Origin: an uncultured Clostridia bacterium
GTDB taxonomy: Bacteria > Bacillota > Clostridia > RGIG6154
Length of the DNA stretch: 7,087 nucleotides
Direction of reading: 5' to 3'
Assembly (NCBI GenBank): GCA_934457515.1
Contig: CAKSHV010000073.1
Location: forward strand, 1 to 7,087
The notes beneath the pieces were generated by a model, which was given only the letters and a program-made list of their open reading frames with translations, was not told the origin of the DNA and searched no databases. Both the position numbers and the translations under genes were made by a program. Shown piece after piece: positions 1-6,374 of this stretch. Numbering within the stretch: the first letter of the stretch is position 1; each line of letters begins with the position of its first letter.

Positions 1-807
1 GCAATATGCCTTTCTGCCAACAATTCGGACCAAAACGCATTTTTCGATGTGCAGCCCTTCCAGATGAACTATAAAACGGCGGGAAAGCAGCGCATTGAAA
101 TGAATGCATACTTCTCTTCAGAAAATAAATCTTCGGAATATAAAGTGTTCGACACCCTGTTTATGACTGAAGCAAACGGCGACGACCGTTTGGAAATGCC
201 GCTGTTTTATGTGGCGGGCGACAGCGGTTTATACGTATATGATGAAACCGGCAACGGTGTTTTATACGGCAGCGTTGCGTTTGACAGGTGGGTTCACCTT
301 GCCATGGAGTTAAATCCCGAGAACAAAACCTTTGATTTAACGGCTGACGGCATGACCCTTGCGGAAAATGTTCCGTTTACCAACAAAGACATTTTGTGGG
401 ACGGCAGCAGCACCAAGCCGGGCTTTAAGAAAATTCGTCTCCGCTTCGGCGTTGTGCCGAACGAAACCGGCACCTCGAAAGCCTATATCGATGATTTCCT
501 CTGGGCAAGATACACCTCCACTCCGCTCTTTGTTCTGCGCGACATCAATCCTTCGGGCAATGAAGTTGCAATTCTCGTTCCCGAAAACATGAGCGAAGAA
601 GCATTAAAAGAATACGTAACCTTAAAAACAAGCGGCGGTGAAACCGTTTTATGCACAGGCTCTTTACAAAACGGCGTGTACACTTTAATCCTCTCCTCTC
701 CCCTTGTTTCGGGCGCGGAATACAGCGTTTATGCTAAACGCTGGTTATCTACAGGAAACGGAACGATGCAAAGCTACGATTTAACGCTTCGCTTCACCGC
801 ACAGTAA
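1..807 (+). CDS. Secreted modular protein, C-terminal part: concanavalin-like domain plus Ig-like domain (partial)
   Basis: The frame is open from base 1 to the TAA at 805-807 (268 codons visible), so the gene starts upstream of the window. The GTG at 49 is not a credible start because it lacks a ribosome binding site and cuts into the fold. Codons about 1-170 look like a LamG/concanavalin-type beta-sandwich: alternating beta strands, a WVHLAMEL strand near codon 97, a FDLTADGM strand, and a closing YIDDFLWARY strand near codon 162. Codons about 173-268 resemble a bacterial Ig-like domain of the Big_5 kind (VPENMSEEAL, then YTLILSSPLVSGAEYSVYA). The same two-domain order recurs in the next gene, so the two are probably paralogs. 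No catalytic motif is visible. A role in carbohydrate binding or surface display is inferred from the fold and from the hydrolase two genes downstream. The signal peptide, if any, lies outside the window. Confidence 0.8.
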   Translation, partial: AICLSANNSDQNAFFDVQPFQMNYKTAGKQRIEMNAYFSSENKSSEYKVFDTLFMTEANGDDRLEMPLFYVAGDSGLYVYDETGNGVLYGSVAFDRWVHLAMELNPENKTFDLTADGMTLAENVPFTNKDILWDGSSTKPGFKKIRLRFGVVPNETGTSKAYIDDFLWARYTSTPLFVLRDINPSGNEVAILVPENMSEEALKEYVTLKTSGGETVLCTGSLQNGVYTLILSSPLVSGAEYSVYAKRWLSTGNGTMQSYDLTLRFTAQ

Positions 808-813
808 AGGAGG
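806..813 (+). promoter_or_regulatory. Ribosome binding site that decides the start at 821
   Basis: AAAGGAGG begins inside the TAA stop of the preceding gene. It leaves only 1 base before the ATG at 815 but 7 bases before the ATG at 821, so the second ATG is the likely start. The overlap with the upstream stop suggests coupled translation within an operon. Confidence 0.8.
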
Positions 814-820
814 AATGAAC

Positions 821-2305
821 ATGAAAAAGATACTTTCGTTTGCCCTTTCCGTTTCTCTTTGCCTGTCGGCAGCGTTTACCGCGTCGGCTGCGGGCTTAGA
901 GGCAATCACGGGCTCGGGCGGCAATATTTTGGCTGAAAATTTCAGCGAAGCCAATATGTTTGAGGGCAAAGTATTTACCAAAAACGACACCGGCAAATCC
1001 ATCCCCGGCTGGGGCATGATTGCCGAGCAGTCCGAAATCAGCGGCATTGACGTGTCCGCTTTGGGCGAAAAGGAATACCAAATTCCGCTGAAACCCACCG
1101 ACACGCAGAAAGATATCGGCATTCAAATCAAACCGACCGAGCAGTCGACCAAAATCGCATACCTTGATGTGTGGAACATTCCGGTTGCAAACATAAAGGG
1201 TGCTGCAAAATATCGGTTTGAATATAATATCTACACAAGCCTTGCGGCAGGACAAAAGACCGGCGACATTTTAAGCGAATTTGCGTTCTACACCTCAGAT
1301 GTGCCCTCCGCTACCAAAAAAATCGGCGTTTTCGCCTTTAAGCGCGACGGCACAATCGGCACCTGCACCGACCAGACCAAATCCAGCTACACTGCAATTC
1401 AAACCGAAAGCGGCGAAAAGGTGACCTATAAAAATAACGCATGGCAGCACGTTTCGGTTGATTTTAACGCAAATGACGGCACATATGATTTATATTTAAA
1501 CGGCGTTCAGATTTTAAAAGACAAAAAACTGACCCACAAAGTGCTGTGGAATGCAGAAAGCGGCACGTACAGAGTGCGCCTGAGCTATAAACCCATGGAG
1601 GGCGACAGAGAATCGTTCGTTGTGTTTGACGATATTTTGTTTGCCAAGCATGTGGATTCGGTAAAAGAACCCGAATTTTTGAGCATGACCGCTAAAAACG
1701 GCGCAAAATCCACTGACCTTTCCGCATTTTCGCCCGACACCGAATCCCTTTCGTTTTCAGCAAGCGGCGCCCTTTCGGATTCATCGGTCAAGCTGTTAAA
1801 AGACGGTTCGCCCCTCGCCTTTTCGGGCATCTACCAGAACAATGCATACACCGTAAAACCCTCCGCATTACTGCCGCTGACCTCTTATTCCGTGGTGTTT
1901 GACCGTTTCACATCGGCTGACGGCAAAACGTTCTTTGCCGAGCCGGTTGAGCTGAAACTCAAAACCCGCAGCGGCAAGGCATTTGTTTCAAACTTCGGAT
2001 TTTCCAAAAACGGAACAGCAGTAACTTCGCTTAGCGGCGCGGACGAAACCACCGCTGTTTCGGCAGATGTTTACTCTGCAAAAGGCACAACTGCAAAACT
2101 GATCTGCGTTCTGTTTGACCAAAACGGAACCCCTGTTCAAACTTTTGCAACCGAAACCGAAACAATTGACGCCGGCAAAAGCAAGAGTTTAAGCGTAACG
2201 CTTACAGGCTTTACCGCCGTAAACGGCGGCGAGCTGAAAGCCTTTATTACAGACGGCTCCGAAGAAAACGCTTTCCCGCTGTGGAACGCAATTTCCATTC
2301 AATAA
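821..2305 (+). CDS. Secreted modular protein: concanavalin-like domain, Ig-like domain, C-terminal beta-rich domain
   Basis: The start at 821 gives 494 residues and is set by the Shine-Dalgarno spacing; an ATG at 815 would add only Met-Asn. Residues 1-23 form a classic signal peptide (MKKI, hydrophobic core, cleavage after ASA). Residues about 30-277 look like a concanavalin/LamG-type beta-sandwich, with AWQHVSVDF near 207, YDLYLNGV after it and VFDDILFAKH at 268-277. These align by pattern with WVHLAMEL, FDLTADGM and YIDDFLWARY of the upstream gene. Residues about 280-383 resemble an Ig-like domain (NNAYTVKPSALLPLTSYSVVF). Residues about 386-494 form a further beta domain ending ELKAFITDGSEENAFPLWN. 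This resembles C-terminal modules seen on many clostridial secreted proteins, recalled and not searched. No catalytic residues are recognised. The likely role is glycan binding or surface attachment, partnering the hydrolase 15 bases downstream. No sorting signal (LPxTG), SLH or dockerin motif is seen. Confidence 0.85.
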   Translation: MKKILSFALSVSLCLSAAFTASAAGLEAITGSGGNILAENFSEANMFEGKVFTKNDTGKSIPGWGMIAEQSEISGIDVSALGEKEYQIPLKPTDTQKDIGIQIKPTEQSTKIAYLDVWNIPVANIKGAAKYRFEYNIYTSLAAGQKTGDILSEFAFYTSDVPSATKKIGVFAFKRDGTIGTCTDQTKSSYTAIQTESGEKVTYKNNAWQHVSVDFNANDGTYDLYLNGVQILKDKKLTHKVLWNAESGTYRVRLSYKPMEGDRESFVVFDDILFAKHVDSVKEPEFLSMTAKNGAKSTDLSAFSPDTESLSFSASGALSDSSVKLLKDGSPLAFSGIYQNNAYTVKPSALLPLTSYSVVFDRFTSADGKTFFAEPVELKLKTRSGKAFVSNFGFSKNGTAVTSLSGADETTAVSADVYSAKGTTAKLICVLFDQNGTPVQTFATETETIDAGKSKSLSVTLTGFTAVNGGELKAFITDGSEENAFPLWNAISIQ

Positions 2306-2310
2306 GGAGG
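2304..2310 (+). promoter_or_regulatory. Ribosome binding site of the beta-helix hydrolase
   Basis: AAGGAGG overlaps the TAA of the preceding gene (2303-2305) and lies 10 bases before the ATG at 2321. This supports the start and suggests co-translation from one transcript. Confidence 0.8.
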
Positions 2311-2320
2311 GAGAAAAAAC

Positions 2321-4285
2321 ATGATTAAAAATTTGCTTTGCACACTGCTTTCCCTGCTTTTTTCCCTTTGCCTCATCACCCCCGCCCTTGCAGAGGGCGG
2401 CGAGGTGGTTGCGCATGCGGGAAACATTCAGTTTAAAGAAAGCGATGTGTATTCTTTAAAAGTAAACGGCATTACCGTTCCGGTGCGCACAGAAACCATA
2501 ACAAACGCGCCGTTTCACGTTGCCATGTTCTCATTTGACCAAAACGCGAACATCGAACTTACGGTAAAAACAGCTGTTTCCAAACACAAACTTTCGCCGT
2601 CTGCTTATAACCTTGCGGTGAAAGAAAACGGAAACACACTGTCCTTTACATTAGACACCCCGAAACCGCTTCAGTTTGAAATGCAGGGCGAAGCCCCGCT
2701 TATCTTGCTTGCGACCCCGCTTGAAACCGATATTCCGGATAAAAACGACCCGAACGTTATCTATTTCGGGCCGGGCATTACCGAGGCAGGCATCATCAAT
2801 TTAAAAAGCAACCAAACGGCATACCTTGCCTCGGGCGCAGTTGTTATCGGCAGAATCCAGGGCGTCGGCATTGAAAACGCGCGGGTTTGCGGCAGAGGTA
2901 TTTTAGACACCGAAAAATACACCACCAAACCCTATGAGGGCATGAACGACCCCGAGGTTACAAAGGGCGTTTTAAGCGGCATGAACCAAACCAAAGGCAT
3001 ATTCTTCCAGGACAGCAAAAACTGCAAGGTAGAAGGCATCGGCACGCGCAACTGCCGCGAATGGCAAACTCTTTACTTAGGCTGCCAAAACTTTGAAATC
3101 TGCAATTTAAACATTATGGGCACCAAGGTTAACAACGACGGTATCGATTTGGACACGGTTGAAGATTTTTATGTGCACAACAACTTTATTATGTGCGGTG
3201 ACGACGGCTTCGGCTGGCACACTTTCCGCGCAAACGACACCAAAGAAGCGCCCACCCGCAACATTAAAGCGGACAACAACACCATTTACAACGTAACGGC
3301 CGGCAACGGCATTCGTTTCGGCTCGTCCATGGAATCGAATTTGTGGGAAAATATTGAAATTACAAACACCTATATTTTAAAAGCCAAGGGCAACGCCGTT
3401 ATGGTCGATTTGCAGGACTGGGCAACGATAAGAAATCTTCGTATTGAGAATGTGTATGTGGAATCCGCACCGTCTGAAAATGTGCTTGCAATCCAGATTG
3501 TGCAGGGAAGATACAGCAACGATGTGGAAAAAACAAGCCCCTATGCAAAAGACGACTACCGCGGCCATATTGAAAACGTGACCATTAAAAATCTGCAGGC
3601 GGTACAGGGCACGGGCGTGACCGTCATCGGCTACGATGCGACCCACCTTGTTGACAACATCACCCTTGAAAATATTGATATAAGCGGCACGATTTTAACC
3701 GACGCATCGCAAATGAAAACCAACGAATTTGTGAAAAACCTCACCATTTCGGCGGGCAAACCCGCAGGCGTGCAGGAAGGATTTGAAAACGGCTTGGCAG
3801 ACATTTTTGCCCCCGTTTCGGGCAACTGGTTCACGGCGGACGGCAAATTAAAGCAGACCGGCGCGGGCGGTAAATCTCTCTTAACGGTCGGCAGCAGCTC
3901 TCTTTCGGACTGCACCGTTTCGGCAGAGGTAACCCCTCTTTCAAGCGGACAGTCGGTCGGCGTTGCAGCGCGCATGGCAGACAATAAGAATTATTATCTG
4001 GCGCGCCTTAACACCCTTACCCAAAAGGCAGAACTTTTTAAGGTTCAAAACGACGTTTTATACAGCTTAGGTTCTGCACCGTTTGCAGCTGAAATCGGAA
4101 AGACATACACCCTTTCGTTGTCCGCCGCAGACAGTGCGCTTACCCTAAGCGTAAACGGCGAGCAGGTCATTTCTGCAGCCGATTCCGCGTATAAAAGCGG
4201 AAAGGCGGGCATTTGCGGCTACACCCCCAACCGCAATCAAAAAGACGCCTTTGAAATCGACAATTTTAAAATCGAAGTAAAATAA
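2321..4285 (+). CDS. Secreted GH28/GH49-like right-handed beta-helix glycoside hydrolase with C-terminal concanavalin-like domain
   Basis: The protein has 654 residues. Residues 1-24 are a signal peptide (cleavage after PALA). Residues about 27-140 form a beta-sandwich like that preceding the helix in GH49-type enzymes. Residues about 146-470 form a parallel beta-helix, with VIYFGPGI at 146-153, GRGILD at 191-196 and repeated short N/D-rich rungs. Clan GH-N acids are visible: Asp273 in NNDGID and Asp294-Asp295 in GDDG. The 21-residue spacing Asp273-Asp294 matches that between the catalytic Asps of fungal polygalacturonase. The GH28 GHG motif is GNG here (328-330), and RIK appears as MVD (361-363). 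Residues about 487-654 form a concanavalin-like module (YYLARLN, LTLSVNGEQV, GKAGICGY). Inferred role: extracellular cleavage of a polysaccharide. A pectic substrate is possible but not shown, because the His and Arg/Lys that contact galacturonate are absent. It is the last gene of the operon, ahead of a terminator. Confidence 0.85.
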   Translation: MIKNLLCTLLSLLFSLCLITPALAEGGEVVAHAGNIQFKESDVYSLKVNGITVPVRTETITNAPFHVAMFSFDQNANIELTVKTAVSKHKLSPSAYNLAVKENGNTLSFTLDTPKPLQFEMQGEAPLILLATPLETDIPDKNDPNVIYFGPGITEAGIINLKSNQTAYLASGAVVIGRIQGVGIENARVCGRGILDTEKYTTKPYEGMNDPEVTKGVLSGMNQTKGIFFQDSKNCKVEGIGTRNCREWQTLYLGCQNFEICNLNIMGTKVNNDGIDLDTVEDFYVHNNFIMCGDDGFGWHTFRANDTKEAPTRNIKADNNTIYNVTAGNGIRFGSSMESNLWENIEITNTYILKAKGNAVMVDLQDWATIRNLRIENVYVESAPSENVLAIQIVQGRYSNDVEKTSPYAKDDYRGHIENVTIKNLQAVQGTGVTVIGYDATHLVDNITLENIDISGTILTDASQMKTNEFVKNLTISAGKPAGVQEGFENGLADIFAPVSGNWFTADGKLKQTGAGGKSLLTVGSSSLSDCTVSAEVTPLSSGQSVGVAARMADNKNYYLARLNTLTQKAELFKVQNDVLYSLGSAPFAAEIGKTYTLSLSAADSALTLSVNGEQVISAADSAYKSGKAGICGYTPNRNQKDAFEIDNFKIEVK

Positions 4286-4290
4286 AAGAA

Positions 4291-4321
4291 AATCCCCTAT
4301 GCAGATACTGCATAGGGGATT
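4291..4321. terminator. Bidirectional rho-independent terminator between convergent genes
   Basis: A perfect 14-base-pair stem (AATCCCCTATGCAG pairing with CTGCATAGGGGATT) encloses a 3-base loop ATA. On the + strand it is followed by TCTTTTCTCCCTTTTT-type sequence. On the - strand it is followed by TTCTTTTATT. It starts 5 bases after the hydrolase stop and ends 14 bases from the carboxypeptidase stop, so it can end transcripts from both sides. Confidence 0.9.
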
Positions 4322-4335
4322 CTTTTCTCCCTTTT

Positions 4336-5556
4336 TCATCTCTTTACTGTTTCTTTTTGTTCTTCTTCCATAATGCGGCGGCGTTTCATTTTGCGCACCT
4401 TGCGTTTGCGTCTTGTGCGGTCCTTAAAACTCCACAAACCAAACAAAATGAGAGCAATTAAAACGCCGATGCCGATTTTTAAAAGAATTTTTCCGCCCGA
4501 TTTTGCAGCTACATCTTCCGTAACAGACGCCGAAAGGGTGGATAAGACATTTCCCTGCTTATCGCAGATAATCACGTTTTTGTCCGAAAATTTGTATTCC
4601 AAATCGGCCTTTGTGTATGAATTGAGCAGATAAAACGAGGCTTTGCCGACAGGCGAAATCACCTTTCCGTTAACCTCTCTGCTCCCGATTTCCTCCGCCG
4701 TTACGGTAACGGGCGTGAACCCGTTGTAGGTATATTCTAACAAATCCCGCGTTTCGTTATACAAAACGCCCAAATTTTTCGCGCCGAACAACACCACAAT
4801 AATTTCCTTGCCGTCTTTTTTCGCATAGGTCACTGCCGTGTGCTCTGCCTGAGTTGTATAGCCGGTTTTGCCGCCCGCAACGCCCAAATACTTATATTTG
4901 TCCATGTGCATCATGCGGTGCTTTGCCACAAAATTACGCGGCTCGGCTTTCTTATTGGTTTTCGGAATCGTGTAGTTTACCATGCCGAAATACCTTAAAA
5001 ACGCTTTGCTGTCATTGACCATGCCGCGGGTGATTTTTGCAAAATCCTGGGCGGTTGTGTAGTGATTCTCGTCCGGCAAACCGTTGGTGTTTGCAAAATG
5101 CGTTGCGTTTGCGCCAAACAGCTGCGCCGTGGTGTTCATCAGCTTCACAAACTCGTCAATCGAGCCCGAAACGTGCTCGCCCAGCGCGTTTGCCGCGTCG
5201 TTTGCAGACATCAGCATTGCCGCCGCGCACGCCTGCTCCACCGTTAAAACCTCGCCGTAATCTAAAGCTATATTGCTGCTGTCTTTGGGCACAGAGTCAA
5301 TCGCCGCGCGCGACCCCGTAACCTTTTCGCTCTTATCGCAGTTTTTCGCCGCCAGGTAAACGGTTACGATTTTGGTTATGCTTGCGGGATACACCTTTTC
5401 GTCTTTTGCTTTTTCAAATAAAATCTGACCGCTTGCCGCGTCCATCACCACCGCCGATTTGGACGTGATTTGGGGCGCCTCGATTTCCGCATGTGCGGGA
5501 ACGAACAGCAAGCTCAAAAAAACCGCCGTCCAAACTGTACAAAAAAATCTCTTCAC
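4336..5556 (-). CDS. D-alanyl-D-alanine carboxypeptidase, DacF/PBP5-like (peptidase family S11)
   Basis: This penicillin-binding serine carboxypeptidase removes the terminal D-Ala from peptidoglycan stem peptides on the outer face of the membrane. Numbered from the GTG at 5556 (406 residues), all three active-site motifs are present: SITK (Ser59, Lys62), SAN (117-119) and KTG (230-232). Residues 1-23 are a signal peptide (cleavage after AHA). A C-terminal beta-rich domain follows the catalytic domain. Residues about 357-377 form a membrane helix, followed by a very basic tail (378-395) and an acidic/basic end. Most relatives end in an amphipathic anchor, so the helix plus Arg/Lys-rich tail is less usual. 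The GTG is preferred because AAGGAG lies 7 bases upstream; the ATG at 5562 would have a 1-base spacer. The frame stays open to an ATG at 5628 inside rnfB, but that gives a non-signal-like N-terminus. The gene lies 11 bases after rnfB, so it is probably co-transcribed with it. The exact paralog (dacA, dacB or dacF) cannot be fixed from sequence alone. Confidence 0.92.
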   Translation of the reverse strand: MKRFFCTVWTAVFLSLLFVPAHAEIEAPQITSKSAVVMDAASGQILFEKAKDEKVYPASITKIVTVYLAAKNCDKSEKVTGSRAAIDSVPKDSSNIALDYGEVLTVEQACAAAMLMSANDAANALGEHVSGSIDEFVKLMNTTAQLFGANATHFANTNGLPDENHYTTAQDFAKITRGMVNDSKAFLRYFGMVNYTIPKTNKKAEPRNFVAKHRMMHMDKYKYLGVAGGKTGYTTQAEHTAVTYAKKDGKEIIVVLFGAKNLGVLYNETRDLLEYTYNGFTPVTVTAEEIGSREVNGKVISPVGKASFYLLNSYTKADLEYKFSDKNVIICDKQGNVLSTLSASVTEDVAAKSGGKILLKIGIGVLIALILFGLWSFKDRTRRKRKVRKMKRRRIMEEEQKETVKR

Positions 5557-5563
5557 CTTCATT

Positions 5564-5569
5564 CTCCTT
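5564..5569 (-). promoter_or_regulatory. Ribosome binding site favouring the GTG start of the carboxypeptidase
   Basis: AAGGAG on the minus strand overlaps the TAA stop of rnfB (5568-5570). It lies 7 bases from the GTG at 5556 and 1 base from the ATG at 5562. The 7-base spacer equals those chosen at 821 and 6353. Confidence 0.65.
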
Positions 5570-6353
5570 ATGCTGTAACAATCACTTTTTTCGGGCATTT
5601 TTCCGCGCAAATTCCGCAGCCGGTGCAAAGAGATGCGTTAATTTTTGCCACGTTGTCGGTAACCGTAACCGCGCCGCTCGGGCAGTTTTTCTCGCAGATT
5701 TTGCAGCCGATGCAGCCCGCCGAGCAGATGTCTTTCATTTTCGCGCCCTTGTCGCAGGACGAGCACTTCACGCGGTAAACCTGTTTTTTCGGCAAAATAT
5801 CAATCACCTGTTTCGGGCAAACCGCCGCGCACGCGCCGCAGCCGACGCATTTTTCCATGCTAATGTCCGCAATGCCGTCTTTTAAAGAAACCGCGCCGAA
5901 ATTACATGCATTCATGCAGTCGCCGTACCCCAGGCAGGCATAGTCACACAGTTTATCACCATTCTGCATTGCCGCAATATCGCGGCAGCTTTTCGAACCG
6001 TCAAAATAATAGCGGTAGTTCACTTTGTCTATCGTGCCGCTGCACTTTACAAACGCCGCCATGGGCTCTTTTGCCTCGGCTTTCACGCCCATAATCTCGC
6101 CGATTTTATTTAAATTGTCCGCCGAAATGCCGGGACAGGCATTTACCGGCGCATCGCCTTTAACGATTGCCGCCGCGCACGCACCGCAGCCCGCATAGCC
6201 GCAGCCGCCGCAGTTAGCGCCGGGCAGACACTCCAAAACCTGCTCTTCGCGCGGGTCGCTTTCCACCGCAAACACTTTAGACGCAACCGCCAAAACCGCG
6301 CCCATCACCAAACCGATAAGGCCGAAAACCACAACAGGTATTAAAATTTCCAT
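5568..6353 (-). CDS. rnfB: Rnf electron transport complex subunit B (ferredoxin-type iron-sulfur protein)
   Basis: RnfB is the iron-sulfur subunit that takes electrons from reduced ferredoxin into the ion-pumping ferredoxin:NAD+ oxidoreductase (Rnf) at the cytoplasmic face of the membrane. The protein has 261 residues. Residues about 2-27 form an N-terminal membrane helix. A 4Fe-4S domain follows with Cys48, 51, 56 and 73 (GANCGGCGYAGCG). Next come ferredoxin-like cysteine sets 136/140/146/150, 169/172/175/179 (CVGCGACAAVCP), 214/217/220/224 (CIGCKICEKNCP) and 243/246/249/253 (CTGCGICAEKCP). This suggests about five clusters, typical of the long clostridial RnfB and more than in the proteobacterial form. 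Cys197, 200 and 210 are further candidates. The ATG at 6353 is chosen because AAAGGAG sits 7 bases before it; the TTG at 6359 would be 1 base away. It follows rnfA by 21 bases. Confidence 0.96.
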   Translation of the reverse strand: MEILIPVVVFGLIGLVMGAVLAVASKVFAVESDPREEQVLECLPGANCGGCGYAGCGACAAAIVKGDAPVNACPGISADNLNKIGEIMGVKAEAKEPMAAFVKCSGTIDKVNYRYYFDGSKSCRDIAAMQNGDKLCDYACLGYGDCMNACNFGAVSLKDGIADISMEKCVGCGACAAVCPKQVIDILPKKQVYRVKCSSCDKGAKMKDICSAGCIGCKICEKNCPSGAVTVTDNVAKINASLCTGCGICAEKCPKKVIVTA

Positions 6354-6360
6354 AAGCAAT

Positions 6361-6367
6361 CTCCTTT
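6361..6367 (-). promoter_or_regulatory. Ribosome binding site of rnfB that decides the start at 6353
   Basis: AAAGGAG on the minus strand is followed by a 7-base spacer and the ATG at 6353. A TTG at 6359 would be only 1 base from it and is not credible. It lies in the 21-base gap after the rnfA stop. Confidence 0.8.
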
Positions 6368-6374
6368 CCGCCTC

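Noticed and set aside
49..807. GTG at 49 as the true start of the first gene
   Set aside because: The frame stays open to base 1, no ribosome binding site precedes 49, and the protein would begin inside a beta-sandwich domain without a signal peptide.
896..1255. Antisense open frame across the second secreted protein
   Set aside because: It is a shadow of a real gene in another frame, with no ribosome binding site, no recognisable domain and cover by a convincing secreted protein.
3377..3984. Two antisense open frames across the hydrolase (3377-3646 and 3631-3984)
   Set aside because: Compositional shadows with no family-like motifs; the + strand protein has an intact beta-helix and concanavalin-like domain here.
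4286..4335. A small RNA or attachment site between the convergent genes
   Set aside because: The 50 bases are fully explained by the hairpin and its T-rich flanks; no tRNA-like fold, direct repeat or recombination core is seen.
4145..4339. Small minus-strand open frame running through the terminator
   Set aside because: It reads through the hairpin and antisense to the hydrolase end, and has no independent support such as a domain or conserved start context.
5557..5628. A longer carboxypeptidase starting at 5628 inside rnfB (or at the ATG at 5562)
   Set aside because: The added N-terminus from 5628 would bury the signal peptide behind 24 charged residues and overlap rnfB by about 60 bases. 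The ATG at 5562 has only a 1-base spacer to AAGGAG.
5037..5885. Plus-strand open frames opposite the carboxypeptidase and rnfB
   Set aside because: They are Arg/Ala-rich or low-complexity translations opposite clearly conserved motifs (SITK, SAN, CxxCxxC) on the minus strand.
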